A DNA stretch of 64,000 bases from Cyrtodaria siliqua (GCA_037043455.1 JAWPHD010001342.1:1-64000), one strand, 5' to 3'. Counted from the stretch's first letter, positions 1 to 12,011 are shown. Numbers and translations are program-made. The notes: a model not told the origin generated them from the sequence alone.

Positions 1-92
1 CAAAGAAAGCACTTGAAATAATATTCTTCATTTGAAAAACGTAAACATATTTTCAAACTTATAAAAAAAATGCTTGACTTGCTATGTTACAG

Positions 93-152
93 GCGAATGC
101 TCAGAGAACTTATCCCAGCTGATTTGATAAAGACACAATCTCCAGACGACTG
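93..152 (+). pseudogene. MYO7A: Myosin VII-like FERM exon (first of four remnants)
   Basis: After acceptor TGTTACAG the frame from 94 reads RMLRELIPADLIKTQSPDD, matching the C-terminal FERM segment of class VII myosins that ends in SPDDW. The exon can end two bases into the tryptophan codon at a GTAGAG donor (153). Read onward instead, the next codon is TAG. The following ~40-residue segment expected in the family, up to QTTEPN, was not found before 6350; that interval is mostly transposable elements. Confidence 0.7.
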
Positions 153-540
153 GTAGAGGGTAGGTATTTATTGTTATTGTGCATCTCTTGAAATAATAAC
201 ATTTTATGTGCACTGATACAATGCAGTCCTGTTAAAAAACCTATTCAAAATATGTTTATAAAATCTCAAGGTATATGAAAAAGTTGTATGCTTTGTTGCT
301 GATTTCCACATTTATGTAAATTATTAATAGATATGTGCAGTCGCAATGATTATATATAAAAAAGCAGTATTGATTGTGAAGATGGTTAAGGCAATTTGTC
401 CTTCAAGATTCAGTCTGATTGGTCCTTCAAGATTCAGTCTGATTGTTTCAGGAGCTTGTTTGATTTTGTATTTGAATGTGAATCGTAGGTTTTGGTGTAA
501 ATAAAAATGGCCTTCTTTTGAAAGTCTGTGTGGATGTAAA

Positions 541-2760
541 AACAAGAGGCCCAAGAGGGCCTGTGGACGCTCTACTGGCTAAAACAGCTCTTATAGATTT
601 AGATAGATATAGCTAGATATAGCTCTCTTCTCCTATAGATTTAACAAAGAAAAATACAATATAGCATTTTTCAACAAATCAAGGGCCATAACTCTGTTAT
701 TACTAACAAGATCTAGCTAGTTTTCGAAATTGTCCAAGATTTCATTGATATACCGCGCTTGGCACAACTAGACATCATACTGAAGCTTCCTGCCAAATTT
801 CGTAGAAATCCAACAAGCCATTTAAGGAGAAGCGCCGACAAGAAATTTAAAATAAAAATGTCAAAGGGCCATAACTCCGTCAAAAATCAGCGAACTGGAA
901 AAAAGCGTGATATGCACAACTAGACATCTTACCGATGCTTCCTGCCAAGTTTCGTCGAAATTCAACAAGACATTTAGGATCAGTAGCGCCGACAAGAAAT
1001 TTTAAAGTAAGTGTCAAGTAATTAAAAAGATAATGAAAATATTTATAAAAAAAAAAAAAAATTCAAATCAATCAAAAAATAAAAAAAAAAATTTAAAAAA
1101 AAAAAATTTAAAAAAAAAAAAAAAAAAAAATTGCAATTGAAAAATAAAATAAAAAATAAATCAAATTAAAAACTAAAAAAAGCTTTTGCCTATACAAGCC
1201 TAAGTAAAACTGACCCCCAGGGTGGGGCCAAATATGACCAATAGGTCACCATTTGAACAAACTTGGTTGAAGACCATAAGCTTATAGCAAATGCAAAATA
1301 TTAAACCTCTGGCTCTTGCAGTTTCAGAGAAGAAGATTTTTTCAGTTTTTCCCTATACATGTCTATGTAAAACATGTGACCCTTGAGGCGGGGTCAAATG
1401 TGACCGGAGGGTCACAATTTGAACAAACTTGGTAAAGGACCATAAGCTTATAGCAAATGCAAGATATTAAATCTTAAGCTGTTGCAGTTCCAGAGAAGAA
1501 GATTTTTTTCAGTTTTTCCCTTTACAAGCATTTATGTAAACTGTGTCCCCGGGGCGGGGCAAGATGTGACACCAGGGTCACCATTTGAACAAACTTGGTA
1601 AAGGACCATAAGCTTATAATAAATGTTTAATATCAAACCTCTGGCTCTTGTAGTTTCCGAGAAGAAGATTTTTAAAAAAAAAAGATCCTATATAAGTCTA
1701 TGTAAAACTGTGACCCTTGGGGCGGGGACAAATTTGACCCCAGGGTCAGCATTTGAACAAACTTAGTAGAGGACCATAAGCTGATGCTACATGTAATCCA
1801 TGAGAGCTCTGTGCCATGTGGTTCCAGAGAAGAAGATTTTTTTTCATTTTTGCCTATACAAGCCTATGTAAAACTGTGACCCCCGGGGTGGGGCCAAATG
1901 TGACCCCTGGGTCACCATTTGAACAAACTTGGTAGAGGACCACAAGCTTATAGCAAATGCAAAATATTAAACCTCTGGCTCTTGAAGTTTCAGAGAAGAA
2001 GATTTTTTAAGTTTTTCCCTATACATGTCTATGTAAAACATGTGACCCTTGGGGCGGGGCCAAATGTGACCCAAGGGTCACCATTTGAACAAACTTGGTA
2101 AAGGACCATAAGCTTATAGTAAATGCAAAATATCAAACCTCCCGCTGTTGTAGTTTCCGAGAAGAAGATTTTTTTTTTTAAAAATCCTATATAAGTCTAT
2201 GTAAAATTGTGACCCCCGGGGTGGGGACAAATTTGACCCCAGGGTCACCATTTGAACAAACTTAGCAGAGGACCATAAGCTGATGCTACATGTAATACAT
2301 AAGAGCTCTGCGCCTTGTGGTTTCAGAGAAGAAGATTTTTTAAAGTTTTTTCCTATATGTCTATATGAAAAACATGCAAAACCTCATTATACAAACTTTG
2401 GACCCCCGGGGCACGGCCATTTTTGACCCCGGGGACTTTATTTGAACAAACTTGATAGTCTAGGCGTTGGCGATCATTTTAAAAGAAAAACTGTTGAAAT
2501 CTGTCCAGCGGTTCTGGAGAAGAAGATTTTTTAAGGTTTCGACCATATATGGTAATGGCAGCCATCTTGGATGTAGCGCTGACCTAATTTTAACAAATCT
2601 AAAAAGCATTCATCTAAGGATCATCCATGTGAAGTTTGGTCAAAATTAGCCAAGCGGTTTCTGAGGAGAAGTTGTTTGAAGAAAAGTTAACGGACGGACG
2701 ACGGAAGACGGACAACACACCATCCCATAAGCTCTGCTGGCCCTTGGCCAGTAGAGCTAA
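541..2760 (+). repeat. Family A modular element, complete copy
   Basis: It starts ACAAGAGGCCCAAGAGGGCC, a hairpin with AGGCCC/GGGCCT arms, then CGCTCTACTGGC. Internal parts are an A-rich linker (about 1020-1180) and about eight tandem modules of ~165 bp (1200-2400) containing TTTGAACAAACTTGGTAGAG and GACCATAAGCTTATA. A GGAC-rich tract (2688-2712) leads to the terminal hairpin GCTCTGCTGGCC/GGCCAGTAGAGC (2731-2757). There is no coding capacity. It resembles non-autonomous elements with tandem cores known in bivalves; the superfamily was not determined. Confidence 0.8.
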
Positions 2761-2799
2761 TTACAAAATGCAGAACAACTTTTGTTACTCTTTGGTATA

Positions 2800-3480
2800 T
2801 ATTTTGAGTACAACACAGATGTCACTGCTAAAAGGAGTATATCAAGGTTATCTTCAAGGTGACCTTGACCTCCGACCTGACTTGCTAATGATTTCTGTAC
2901 ATACCAGTACAGGGCTTAATGAGTATGTTTAATGCAGATGGTGATATGTCCCAGGTCGATACCAAGTTCCTCGAGGTCATTTTCAGGTGACCTTGATATG
3001 TAACCTCAAGCTAAATGATTTATATTTATACTTGTACAGGGTATAATGAGCATGTATAATGCAGATGGTGGTATGTCCCAGGAGGATGCTAAACTAGACT
3101 TTTTCAAGGTCATCTTCCAGTGACCTTGACCTCTAACCTTGAGCTAATTTGTATGTATACTATTACAGGGTACAATGAGCATGTATAATGCAGACGGTGG
3201 TAGGTCCCAGGAGGATGCTATGGTAGTTTCTCAAGGTCATTTTCAGGTGACCTTGACCTCTGACTTTGAACTAAATTTATATTAGGATTCTAGAGTTTCT
3301 TAAGCTCATTTCCAAGTGACCTTGATATGTAACATCAAGATAAATGATTTATATTTATACTTCTACAGGTTATATTGAGCATGTATAATGCAGATGGTGG
3401 TATGTCCCAGGAGGATGCTAAAGTAGAGTTTTTCAAGCATCTTCCAGTGACCTTGAACTCTAACCTTGAGCTAATTTATA
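2800..3480 (+). repeat. Degenerate ~130-bp tandem repeat with inverted AGGTCA half-sites
   Basis: About five units with the phrases CATGTATAATGCAGATGGTG, TGTCCCAGGAGGATGCTAA and TCAAGGTCA N8 TGACCTTGA. The best half-site pairs are near 2975-2997, 3105-3131 and 3232-3258. No coding capacity was seen. Confidence 0.7.
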
Positions 3481-3508
3481 TTTATACAAGGCTCACATTT
3501 AAGCTGTT

Positions 3509-3529
3509 TTACTGGCATTTTGCCAGTAA
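3509..3529. repeat. Short perfect hairpin
   Basis: TTACTGGCA/TGCCAGTAA arms of 9 bp around TTT. It sits between the 130-bp tandem repeat and a reversed family A piece and resembles the terminal hairpins of the modular elements. Confidence 0.6.
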
Positions 3530-3533
3530 TATT

Positions 3534-4120
3534 TAGCTCTGCTGGCCAAAAATGCCATATTCAGCCTTGTGAACACTCTAGGACCTTCATTTATTTATTT
3601 TAAAGAGTCTCTGACTTGCATTCACTTGCCCCTCACCGCTTTAGGTTCGATCCCTCAGGGGCCTAGGAATCTTTATGTGAGGAAGCTATCCAGCTGGCTT
3701 GCGGAACATCGGTGGTTCTACCCAGGTGCCCGCCCGTGCATGAAAATTGCCCGTAGGGGCACCTGGGGTCTTCACCAGTGAAAGCTGGAAAGTCGCCATA
3801 TGACCTTAGCTGTTGGTGCGACTATAAAATCCAATTCAATTCAATTCATTTATTATTTGATCTTTACCAAACTTGCACAGATTGTTAATATCAATGAAAG
3901 CTGGGACAAGTTCGAAAACCAGCCAAATCGGATTAGTAACACCGCAGTTATGGCCCTTGTTTTTTCTGAAAAATGCTATTTTCTGCCTTGTGAATGCTCT
4001 AGCACCTTCATTTATTATTTGATCTTTACCCAACTTGCACAGATTGTTAATACCAATGGAAGCTTCGGCAAGTTTGTAAATCAGCTAAATTGGGTGGCCT
4101 TGTGACCATTGCATTTTGAT
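3534..4120 (-). repeat. Family A piece, reversed, split by a SINE
   Basis: It begins TAGCTCTGCTGGCC (reversed 3' end) and contains modules with TTTGATCTTTACCAAACTTG and GTTATGGCCCTTG. A SINE occupies 3596-3844. Confidence 0.65.
3596..3844 (+). mobile_element. SINE-1 (tRNA-derived), 5' truncated
   Basis: It shares GGTTCGATCCC (B box), a body with GGCACCTGGGGTCTTC and a tail GTTGGTGCGACTATAAAATC with the full copy at 29214-29483. The A-box region is missing. TTCATTTATT at 3586-3595 and 3845-3854 is the likely target duplication. Confidence 0.8.
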
Positions 4121-4290
4121 TGTCAGTATTACATAATGGGGATGATGCATTATTTTTGAAGTTTTATTTAAAAGGGCTCTGAAAAACTTAGAACAAAAAA
4201 ACTTTAAAAAGAAAGGAGATATGACATTAAAATATTGCAAACAAACATAAATGGAGACAGCCATCTTGGAACGATCACATCATCAAGCCT

Positions 4291-5763
4291 TTTTAGCTCT
4301 ACTAGCTTATGGGATGGCGAGTTATCCGTCCGTCCGTCCGTCTGTTAACTTTTACCTTTTTAAGACGATAGGGCCTTCATTTTTCATCCGATCTTTACCA
4401 AACTTTAAGAGATTGTTAATATCAATGAAAGCTCGGACAAGTTCGAAAACCAGCCAGATCGGACCAGTAACAGCGGAGTTATGGCCCTTGATATTTTTGC
4501 CTCGTTAAGACAATAGGGCCTTCATGTTTAGCTCTACTGGCCAAAGGCCAGCAGAGCTTATGGGATGCCGAGTTGTCCGTTGTCCGCCCGTCGTTAACTT
4601 TTGTCTCGTTAAGACGATAGGGCCTTCATTTCCATCCAATCTTTACCAAACTTTAAAATGTCGTTAATATCAATGAAAGCTCGGACAAGTTCGAAAACCA
4701 GCCAGATCAGACCAGTAACAACGCTATATTTTGCCTCGTAAGACAATAGGGCCCTTATTTTTCATCCAATCTTTAAAAGATTGTTAATATCAATGAAAGC
4801 TCAGACAAGTTCAAAAACCAGCCAGATCGGATCAGCAACAAGCGGAGTTATAGCCCTTGAATTAGTTAAAAATGTTATATTTTGCCTCGTTAAGACGATA
4901 GCTAGGGCCATCATTTTTTATCCATCTTTACCAAACTTTACCAGATTGTTAATATCAATGAAAGCTAGGAAAACTTCGAAAACCAGCCAGATCGGACCAG
5001 TAACAGCGGAGTTAGGCCCTTGAATTAGTTACAAATGTTATATTTTGCCTCGTTAAGACGATAGGGCCTTCATTTTTCATCTGGTTTTTACCAAACTTTA
5101 CCACATTGTTAGTATCAATGAAAGCTCGGACAGGTTTGAAAACCAGCCAGACTGGACAAGTAACAGCTGAGTTTAGGCCCTTGATTTCGTTAAAAATGCT
5201 ATATTTTGCCTCGTTAAGACGATAGGGCCTTCATTTTTCATCCGATCTTTACCAGTTGGTTAATATCAATAAAAGCTCAGACAAGTTCGAAACCAGCCAG
5301 ATCTGTCCACTAACAGCGGAGTTATGGCCCTTGATTTAGTTGAAAATGCTATATTTTGCCTCGTTAAGACGATAGGGCCTTCATTTTTCATCTGATCTTT
5401 ACCAAACTAACAGATTGTTAATGTCAATGAAAGCTCGGACAAGTTCAAAAACCAGCCAGATCGGACCAGTAACAGCGGAGTTATGGCCCTTGATTTAGTT
5501 AAAAATGCTATATTTTGCCTCGTTAAGACGATAGGGCCTTAATTTTTCATCCGATCTTTACCAAATTTTACCAGATTGTTAATGTCAATGAAAGCTCGAA
5601 CAAGTTCGAAAACCAGCCAAGTCGGACCAGTAACATCGGAGTTATGGCCCTTGATTTAGTTAAAAATGCTGTGTTTTGCCCAAAACTTTCAAAAAAGCGT
5701 AAATTGCAGCCACTCGCTTCATTGATGTTATAAGAGCCATGTTTGCCAGTAGAGGCCCTCTTG
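4291..5763 (-). repeat. Family A element, reversed, with two 3' ends
   Basis: Read on the minus strand it ends twice with the GCCAGTAGAGC-type hairpin (near 4531-4557 and, truncated, near 4295). About eight ~170-bp modules (4600-5690) carry CGTTAAGACGATAGGGCC, AATATCAATGAAAGCTCGGA and GGAGTTATGGCCCTTGA. The 5' hairpin at 5745-5763 is incomplete. Confidence 0.75.
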
Positions 5764-6349
5764 CATATTGATAAATATCATTTAAAGCAAAGAAAATGAA
5801 TGTAAATTCATAAAATAAGCATATAATTTATACATTTTACACTTTTTAATTGTAATCAATTTATGTTTTTTTGCTTTAGAATATATTTTATCAACATGCC
5901 ATATGAGCCTCCATTTATGTCTGTTTACAATTTTTTAATAGGTCACATCTCTTTTATTTTTCAAGGTATTTTGATTCAAAAGTCTTCACCTGTTATACAA
6001 AAGTAGATATAAAAGTCGACAGGAAATGTAGCATTCTAGGACCAGTCAAACAAAAGCACACACAGAAACAAGCAAGAACTTCAAAGATGAATATAAGGCA
6101 AGATAAGACATCACAAACGTAAAACAATAGGACTACCACCTTGGAACGATCAGTGGCAAAAAGGGCCGCTGGGGGTTTAAACCAGGTTCTAGGGCGCACC
6201 AAACCTCACTCTTACCTTACCATCATCCCAATAGTTACATTTACTTATTTTCTAAATTCAGCAGTTTAATACAACTGCGTAATCGCAAACATCTTTCATT
6301 GTGTCTTAGCAAAGCGTGTTTAGTAATTCTTGTTTTATTTACATTTCAG

Positions 6350-6433
6350 CAGACTACGGAACCTAATTACCCAGAAATCCTTCTGATCGCCATCAACAAG
6401 AATGGAGTAGTTTTCCACTCTAGTGTTCTCTAA
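6350..6433 (+). pseudogene. MYO7A: Myosin VII-like FERM exon, 3' part lost
   Basis: After acceptor ACATTTCAG the frame reads QTTEPNYPEILLIAINKNGV (6350-6409), nearly identical to the MYO7A FERM segment with PEILLIAINK. The family continues SLIDPKTK, but here it runs VFHSSVL and stops at 6431-6433 (TAA). The missing eight residues and the stop mark this copy as damaged, unless a tiny separate exon exists. Confidence 0.78.
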
Positions 6434-6958
6434 ATAGCCTAAAATAACGTGTTGAGCCTTTAATTTAATCATTACCTACAGGGTTAACTGTATCGAAATT
6501 TTGAATTTTGTAATGGTATATCAGTAGATTTTGTTTCATGGCGATGCGTTAAAACACTATTTGCGACCGTTAAACACTGATATACTGTCGCAAAAGACAA
6601 CATTTCAGTACTGGTTAGCCCGTTTTCTTAACGCATTTTCGTGATTTTGACAGTTTTTACTCAAAAATGCTTTGAAATAAAACTAGACGTCACGTTTTTG
6701 ACGGTTATTGTCACATGACTGGATTTGCGATGGGTTATTTTAAAAATAAGAAACATACAGCATTTGTATATATTATATCAGAACAGTTTGAGAACGGTCC
6801 AAACCCTATTGCATTGGCCATTATGGGCAAAGTGAATTAACCCTTAAAGTTGCACCCAAGTCATGGCGGCTTTCTGATTGAAATGCAAACCCGTAATGCG
6901 TAGATTGTGTCCCTGCAGGATATCCTTGCGACGCATGCGTGGATTGTGTCCCTTGCAG

Positions 6959-7054
6959 GATATCCTTGCGATGCATCCATTCACGAAGATCTCTAAATGC
7001 AGTAGCGTCAACACGTATTTCCACATGATGATTGGTAGTAACCTTCTGTGTAGG
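6959..7054 (+). pseudogene. MYO7A: Myosin VII-like FERM exon, degraded, with duplicated acceptor
   Basis: After acceptor CCCTTGCAG (6950-6958) the frame reads DILAMHPFTKIS, KCSSVNTYFHMMIG, matching the MYO7A segment DIL.THPFTKISNWSSGNTYFH. The conserved NWSSG is changed to KCSSV. The acceptor and first exon bases are also present 39-40 bp upstream as a tandem duplicate. After about 7034 the exon dissolves into the array at 7028-7592. Confidence 0.82.
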
Positions 7055-7592
7055 GAGCAGCGTCACGTATGTTATGAGGCAGTTAACCTGTGTGAGACCT
7101 CTCTAGTAGGTAGCAGCGTCTCTTCTGTGAGACCTCTCTGGTAGGAAGCAGTTAACTTCTGTGTGAGACCTCTGGTAGGTGGCAGTGTCACATATGCTAC
7201 AAGACCTCTCTAGTAGGTAGCAGTGTCTCTTCTGTGAGACCTCTGGTAGGAAGCAGTGTCACTTCTGTGTGAGACCTCTGGTAGGTAGCAGTGTCACATC
7301 TGTGCGAGACCTCTCTGGTAGGAAGCAGTGTCTCTTCTGTGAGAGACCTCTGGTAGGTAGCAATGTCACATCTGTGCGAGACCTCTCTGGTAGGTAGCAG
7401 TGTCTCTTCTGTGAGACCTCTCTGATAAGAAGCAGTGTCACTTCTGTGAGACCTCTCGGGTAGGTAGCAGTGTCACATCTGTGCGAGACCTCTAGTAGGT
7501 AGCAGTGTCTCTTTGTGAGACCTCTCCGGTAAGAAGCAGTGTCACTTCTGTGTGAGACCTCTCTGGTAGGTAACAGTAAACTTCTGTGTAAA
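7028..7592 (+). repeat. Tandem array derived from a myosin VII exon segment
   Basis: Roughly 15 units of about 30-38 bp built on TGTGAGACCTCTCTGGTAGG followed by TAGCAGTGTCACTTC. TGTGAGACCTCTCTG reads CETSL, and the preceding GGYAGCAGT..CTTCTG matches the coding sequence for RGSKLL. Together these are the myosin VII motif GSKLLCETSL, which belongs between the exon at 6959 and the exon at 8159. The array is therefore an expansion of the end of that exon. Unit length varies and stops are frequent, so it is not coding now. Confidence 0.75.
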
Positions 7593-8040
7593 ACGGCTAG
7601 GGAGCGGATGGCGGGAGGTATACAGGTTCCAGGGAACTAAAACCTTTCCCATAGGCCGCCTGTGTGACCTGTCAGCTAATATCTAATAAAGAGCTAGACA
7701 CCAGATTTTTTATTAAATTACTTTATTTCATAGCTGCATCACAAAGCCTACATTTTCCAGCTCAAACTCAGTAGGCCTAAACATTCTCTTTACAAACAGT
7801 ATGAAATCCGCATTGAATATTTTCTTGCATTTTTATTAGAGATCAATTTTTCAAAAACATAAAAAAATGTATTTTTGTTTATTTCAGTGATAATGGAGAT
7901 TATTGTACACAGTTTATATCCTTCCTGAAAATGCATTTTGCGAATTTCAAACTAATATGGATTTCAAACTAATACAATTTTACTTCTGCACTGAATCATA
8001 CACAACAGAAAGCGGGGCTTATCTCCGGCTATATTTAGCA

Positions 8041-8125
8041 GTGCGCAACCTACAGCACTGGTTCTATACAGGAATAAGTGGGTGGTCGGTCTCCACCAGC
8101 GGAAATTGACCGTCATACATAGCCT
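8041..8125 (+). mobile_element. SINE-2 fragment, degenerate
   Basis: CACTGGTTCTATACAGG, GGGTGGTCGGTCTCCACCA and TTGACCGTCATACATA match the 3' half of SINE-2 copies at 37876 and 55034. It lies just before the last myosin VII remnant. Confidence 0.55.
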
Positions 8126-8158
8126 AAAAGGTTAACTATACATATTCTACATTTGCAG

Positions 8159-8254
8159 GGTTACAAGATGGACGACCTTTCGACCTCCTACATCAGCCTC
8201 AAACAAACAACAAGGACCAAAGAGATAAATACAATAGAGAGTTTCCAAATATAG
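8159..8254 (+). pseudogene. MYO7A: Myosin VII-like terminal exon remnant
   Basis: After acceptor CATTTGCAG the frame reads GYKMDDLSTSYISL, matching the last conserved block of MYO7A (GYKMDDLLTSYIS). It then departs from the family (KQTTRTKEINTIESFQI) and stops at 8252-8254, where the family continues with ML and a basic tail. The L to S change and altered tail support decay. Order and strand agree with the three remnants upstream. Confidence 0.8.
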
Positions 8255-8694
8255 ATTATCCTCATTTAAAAGGGGTGAAATGAAGACATGCAACAACAGA
8301 TATGCAAACATCTTATAATGGAAGCCAGCTAATGTCTTGTTTAGGCTAAAGAAAGTTGCAGTATTTTATAACCGTAATATGTAAAGTAACAACGTACCAT
8401 TAGAAGAAAAGATAAGTTAATGTTCAGACACATTATGTTCTCAAATGTGCATAACATGTAATGTTCTAAAACGTGTCTGATTGTTCTCAAATGTTCGCAA
8501 TGTTATGTACACAATGTTCTGACATACCATTGCACATTTTTTCAGATGTACATAATATGTAAAAGTGTCAAAATTTCTCAATGTACACATACATTATGTT
8601 CCGATGTCGAGCATATTATGTTCAGATGCATTATGGCAAGATTTTCTCCAATGTAAGCATAGGTAATCATGTGATACATTGTTGATTGTGTACA

Positions 8695-11600
8695 TGTAAC
8701 TCTGGGGTGAGTATATTTCATTCTGGAGTGAATAGTGTTCACTAGGGTGAGTAAATCTCAAATCTGGGGTGAGTAGTGTTGATGAGGATGAGTGCATCTC
8801 ACTACAGCTCACTCTGGGGTGACTTGTGTTCACTAAGGTGAGTATATTCTTCTGAAGTGAACGGTGTTCACTAGGGCGAGTAGAGGGAGAGTAGGTAGTT
8901 TTCACTAGGGTGAGTAGTGTTCATTAGGGGGAGTAGTGTTAGGGCGAGTAGTATTCACTAGGGTGAGTATATCTCATTCTGGGGGTGTAGTGTTCACTAA
9001 GGTGAGTACATGTCACTCTCGGTGAGTAGTGTTCACTAGGGTGAGTACATCTCATTAGAGTAGGTAGTTTTCACTAAGGTGAATACATCTCATTCTGGGG
9101 TGAGTAGTGTTAGGGCGAGTAGTTTTCACTAGAGTGAGTACATATCATTCTGGGGTGAGTAGTGTTCACTAAAATGTTCACTAGGGCGAGTACAGCTCGG
9201 TCTGGGGTGAGTAGTGTTCACTAGGGAGAGTAGTTAGGGACAGTAGTGTTCAACAGGGCGAGTAGTTTTCACTAGGGTGAGTAAAACTCATTCTGGGGCG
9301 AGTAGTTAGGGAGAGTAGTGTTCACTATGATGAGTAGTTTTCACTAGGTGAGTACATCTCACTGTGGGGTGAGTAGTGTTCACTAGGAAGAGTAGTTAGG
9401 GAGAGTAGTGTTCAATAGGATGAGTAGTTTTCACTAGGTGAGTACATCTCACTCTGGGGTGAGTAGTGTTCACTAGGGCGATTAATTTCACTACAGCTCT
9501 CTCTGGGGTGAGTAATGTTCACTAGGTGGGTACATCACTCTGGGATAAGTAGTGTTCACTAGGGCGAGTAGTTAGGGGGCGAGTAGTTAGGGAGAGTAGT
9601 GTTCAATATGGCGATTAATTTCACTACAGCACACTCTGGGGTGAGTAGTGTTCACTAGCGAGAGTAGTGTTCAATAGGGTGAGTAGTTTTCACTAGGTGA
9701 GTACATCTCACTCTGGGGCGAGTAGTGTTCACTAGGGCGATTAATTTCACTACAGCTCACTCTGGGATGAGTAGTGTTCACTAGGGAGAGTAGTTAGACA
9801 CAGTAGTGTTCAATAGGGCGAGTACATCTCACTCTGGGGTGAGTAGTGTTCACTAGGAAGAGTAGTTAGGGAGTAGTGTTTAATAGGGCGAGTAGTTTTC
9901 ACTAGGTGAGTACATCTCACTCTGGGGTGAGTAGTATTCAGTAGGGAGATTAATTTCACTACAGCTCACTCTGGGGTAAGTAGTGTTCACTAGGGAGAGT
10001 AGTGTTCAATAGGGCGAGTAGTTTTCAATAGGTGAGTACATCTCACTCTGGGGTGAGTAGTGTTCACTAGCAAGGTGTTCACTAGGGCGATTAATTTCAC
10101 TACAGCTCACTCTGGGGTGAGTAGTGTTCAATAGGGCGAGTAGTTTTCAATAGGTGAGTACATCTCACTCTGGGGTGAGTAGTGTTCACTAGGAAGGTGT
10201 TCACTAGGGCGATTAATTTCACTACAGCTCACTCTGGGGTGAGTAATGTTCACTAGGTGGGTACATCGCTCTGGGGTGAGTAGTGTTCACTAGGAAGGTG
10301 TTCACTAGGGAGAGTAGTTAGGGACAGTAGTGTTCAATAGAGCAAGCAGTTTTCACTAGGTGAGTACATCTCACTCTGGGGTGAGTAGTGTTCACTAGGA
10401 AGGTGTTCACTAGGGCGATTAATTTCACTACAGCTCACTGTGGGGTGAGTAGTGTTCACTAGGGAGAGTAGTGTTTAATAGGGCGAGTAGTTTTCAATAG
10501 GTGAGTACATCTCACTCTAGGGTGAGTAGTGTTCACTAGGAAGGTGTTCACTAGGGCGATTAATTTCACTACAGCTCACTCTGGGGGGAGTAGTGTTCAC
10601 TAGGGAGAGTAGTTAGGGACAGTATTGTTCAATAGAGCAAGTAGTTTTCACTAGGTGAGTACATCTCACTCTGGGGTGAGCAGTGTTCACTAGGAAGGTG
10701 TTCACTAGGGCGATTAATTTCACTACAGCTCACTCTGGGGTGAGTAGTGTTTACTAGGGAGAGTAGTTAGGCACAGTAGTGTTCAATAGGGCGAGTAGTT
10801 TTCACTAGGTGAGTACATCTCACTATGGGGTGAGTAGTGTTCACTAGGGCGATTAATTTCACTACAGCTCACTCTGGGGTGAGTAATGTTCACTACGTGG
10901 GTACATCGCTCTGGGGTGAGTAGTGTTCACTAGGGTGAGTAGTTTTCACTAGGTGAGTACATCTCACTCTGGGGTGAGTAGTGTTCACTAGGAAGGTGTT
11001 CACTAGGGCGATTAATTTCACTACAGCTCACTCTGGGTGAGTAATGTTCACTAGGGAGAGTAGAGTAGAGTAGTGTTCACTAGGGTGAGTAGTTAGGGAG
11101 AGTAGTGTTCAATATGGTGAGTAGTTTTCACTAGGTGAGTACATCTCACTCTGGGGTGAGTAGTGTTCACTAGGAAGGTGTTCACTAGGGCGATTAATTT
11201 CACTACAGCTCACTCTGGGTGAGTAATGTTCACTAGGGAGAGTAGAGTAGAGTAGTGTTCACTAGGGCGAGTAGTTAGGGAGAGTAGTGTTCAATATGGC
11301 GATTAATTTCACAGCTCACTCTGGGGTGAGTAGTGTTTACTAGGGAGAGTAGTTAGGCACAGTAGTGTTCAATACGGTGAGTAGTTTTCACTAGGTGAGT
11401 ACATCTCACTCTGGGGTGAGTAGTGTGTTCACTAGGAAGGTGTTCACTAGGGCGATTAATTTCACTACAGCTCACTCTGGGGTGAGTAGTGTTCAATAGG
11501 GTGAGTAGTTTTCACTAGGTGAGTACATCTCACTCTGGGGTGAGTAGTGTTCACTAGGAAAGTGTTCACTAGGGCGATTAATTTCACTACAGCTCACTTT

Positions 11601-11890
11601 GGGGTGAGTAATGTTCACTAGGTGGGTACATCGCTCTGGGGTTAGTAGTGTCACTAGGGCGATTAATTTCACTACAGCTCACTCTGGGGTGAGTAGTGTT
11701 TACTAGGGAGAGTAGTTAGGCACAGTAGTGTTCAATAGGGCGAGTAGTTTTCACTAGGAAGGTGTTCACTAGGGCGATTGATTTCACTACAGCTCACTCT
11801 GGGGTGAGTAGTGTTCAATAGGGCGAGTAGTTTTCACTAGGTGAGTACATCTAACTCTGGGGTGAGTAGTGTTCACGAGGAAGGTGTTCA
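8695..11890 (+). repeat. 3.2-kb complex minisatellite
   Basis: It is built from short motifs GTGAGTAGTGTTCACTAGG, GCGATTAATTTCACTACAG, CTCACTCTGGG and GTGAGTACATCTCACTCTGG. These combine into higher-order blocks of roughly 65-130 bp that are most regular from about 9900 to 11890. The array begins irregularly (8695-9900). Many units contain GGTGAGTA, identical to a strong 5' splice site. No reading frame persists. Confidence 0.9.
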
Positions 11891-12011
11891 CTACTCCTCT
11901 GAAACTTCTTGTATTTTTATGAAACTTCACAGGAATTTGTTATTACAAAAATGATTTTGGAGAAATGTTGAAAATAAAATGTATTTACTCGGACAACTGC
12001 TTGGACTTCAA
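11891..12011. other. Unique spacer
   Basis: AT-rich sequence between the minisatellite and a family A element. The GAAACTTC phrases hint at an old modular repeat. No gene was seen. Confidence 0.4.

Noticed and set aside
153..156. In-frame TAG after SPDDW as proof of a nonsense mutation
   Set aside because: The exon may end two bases into the tryptophan codon at a GTAGAG donor, so the TAG may be intronic.
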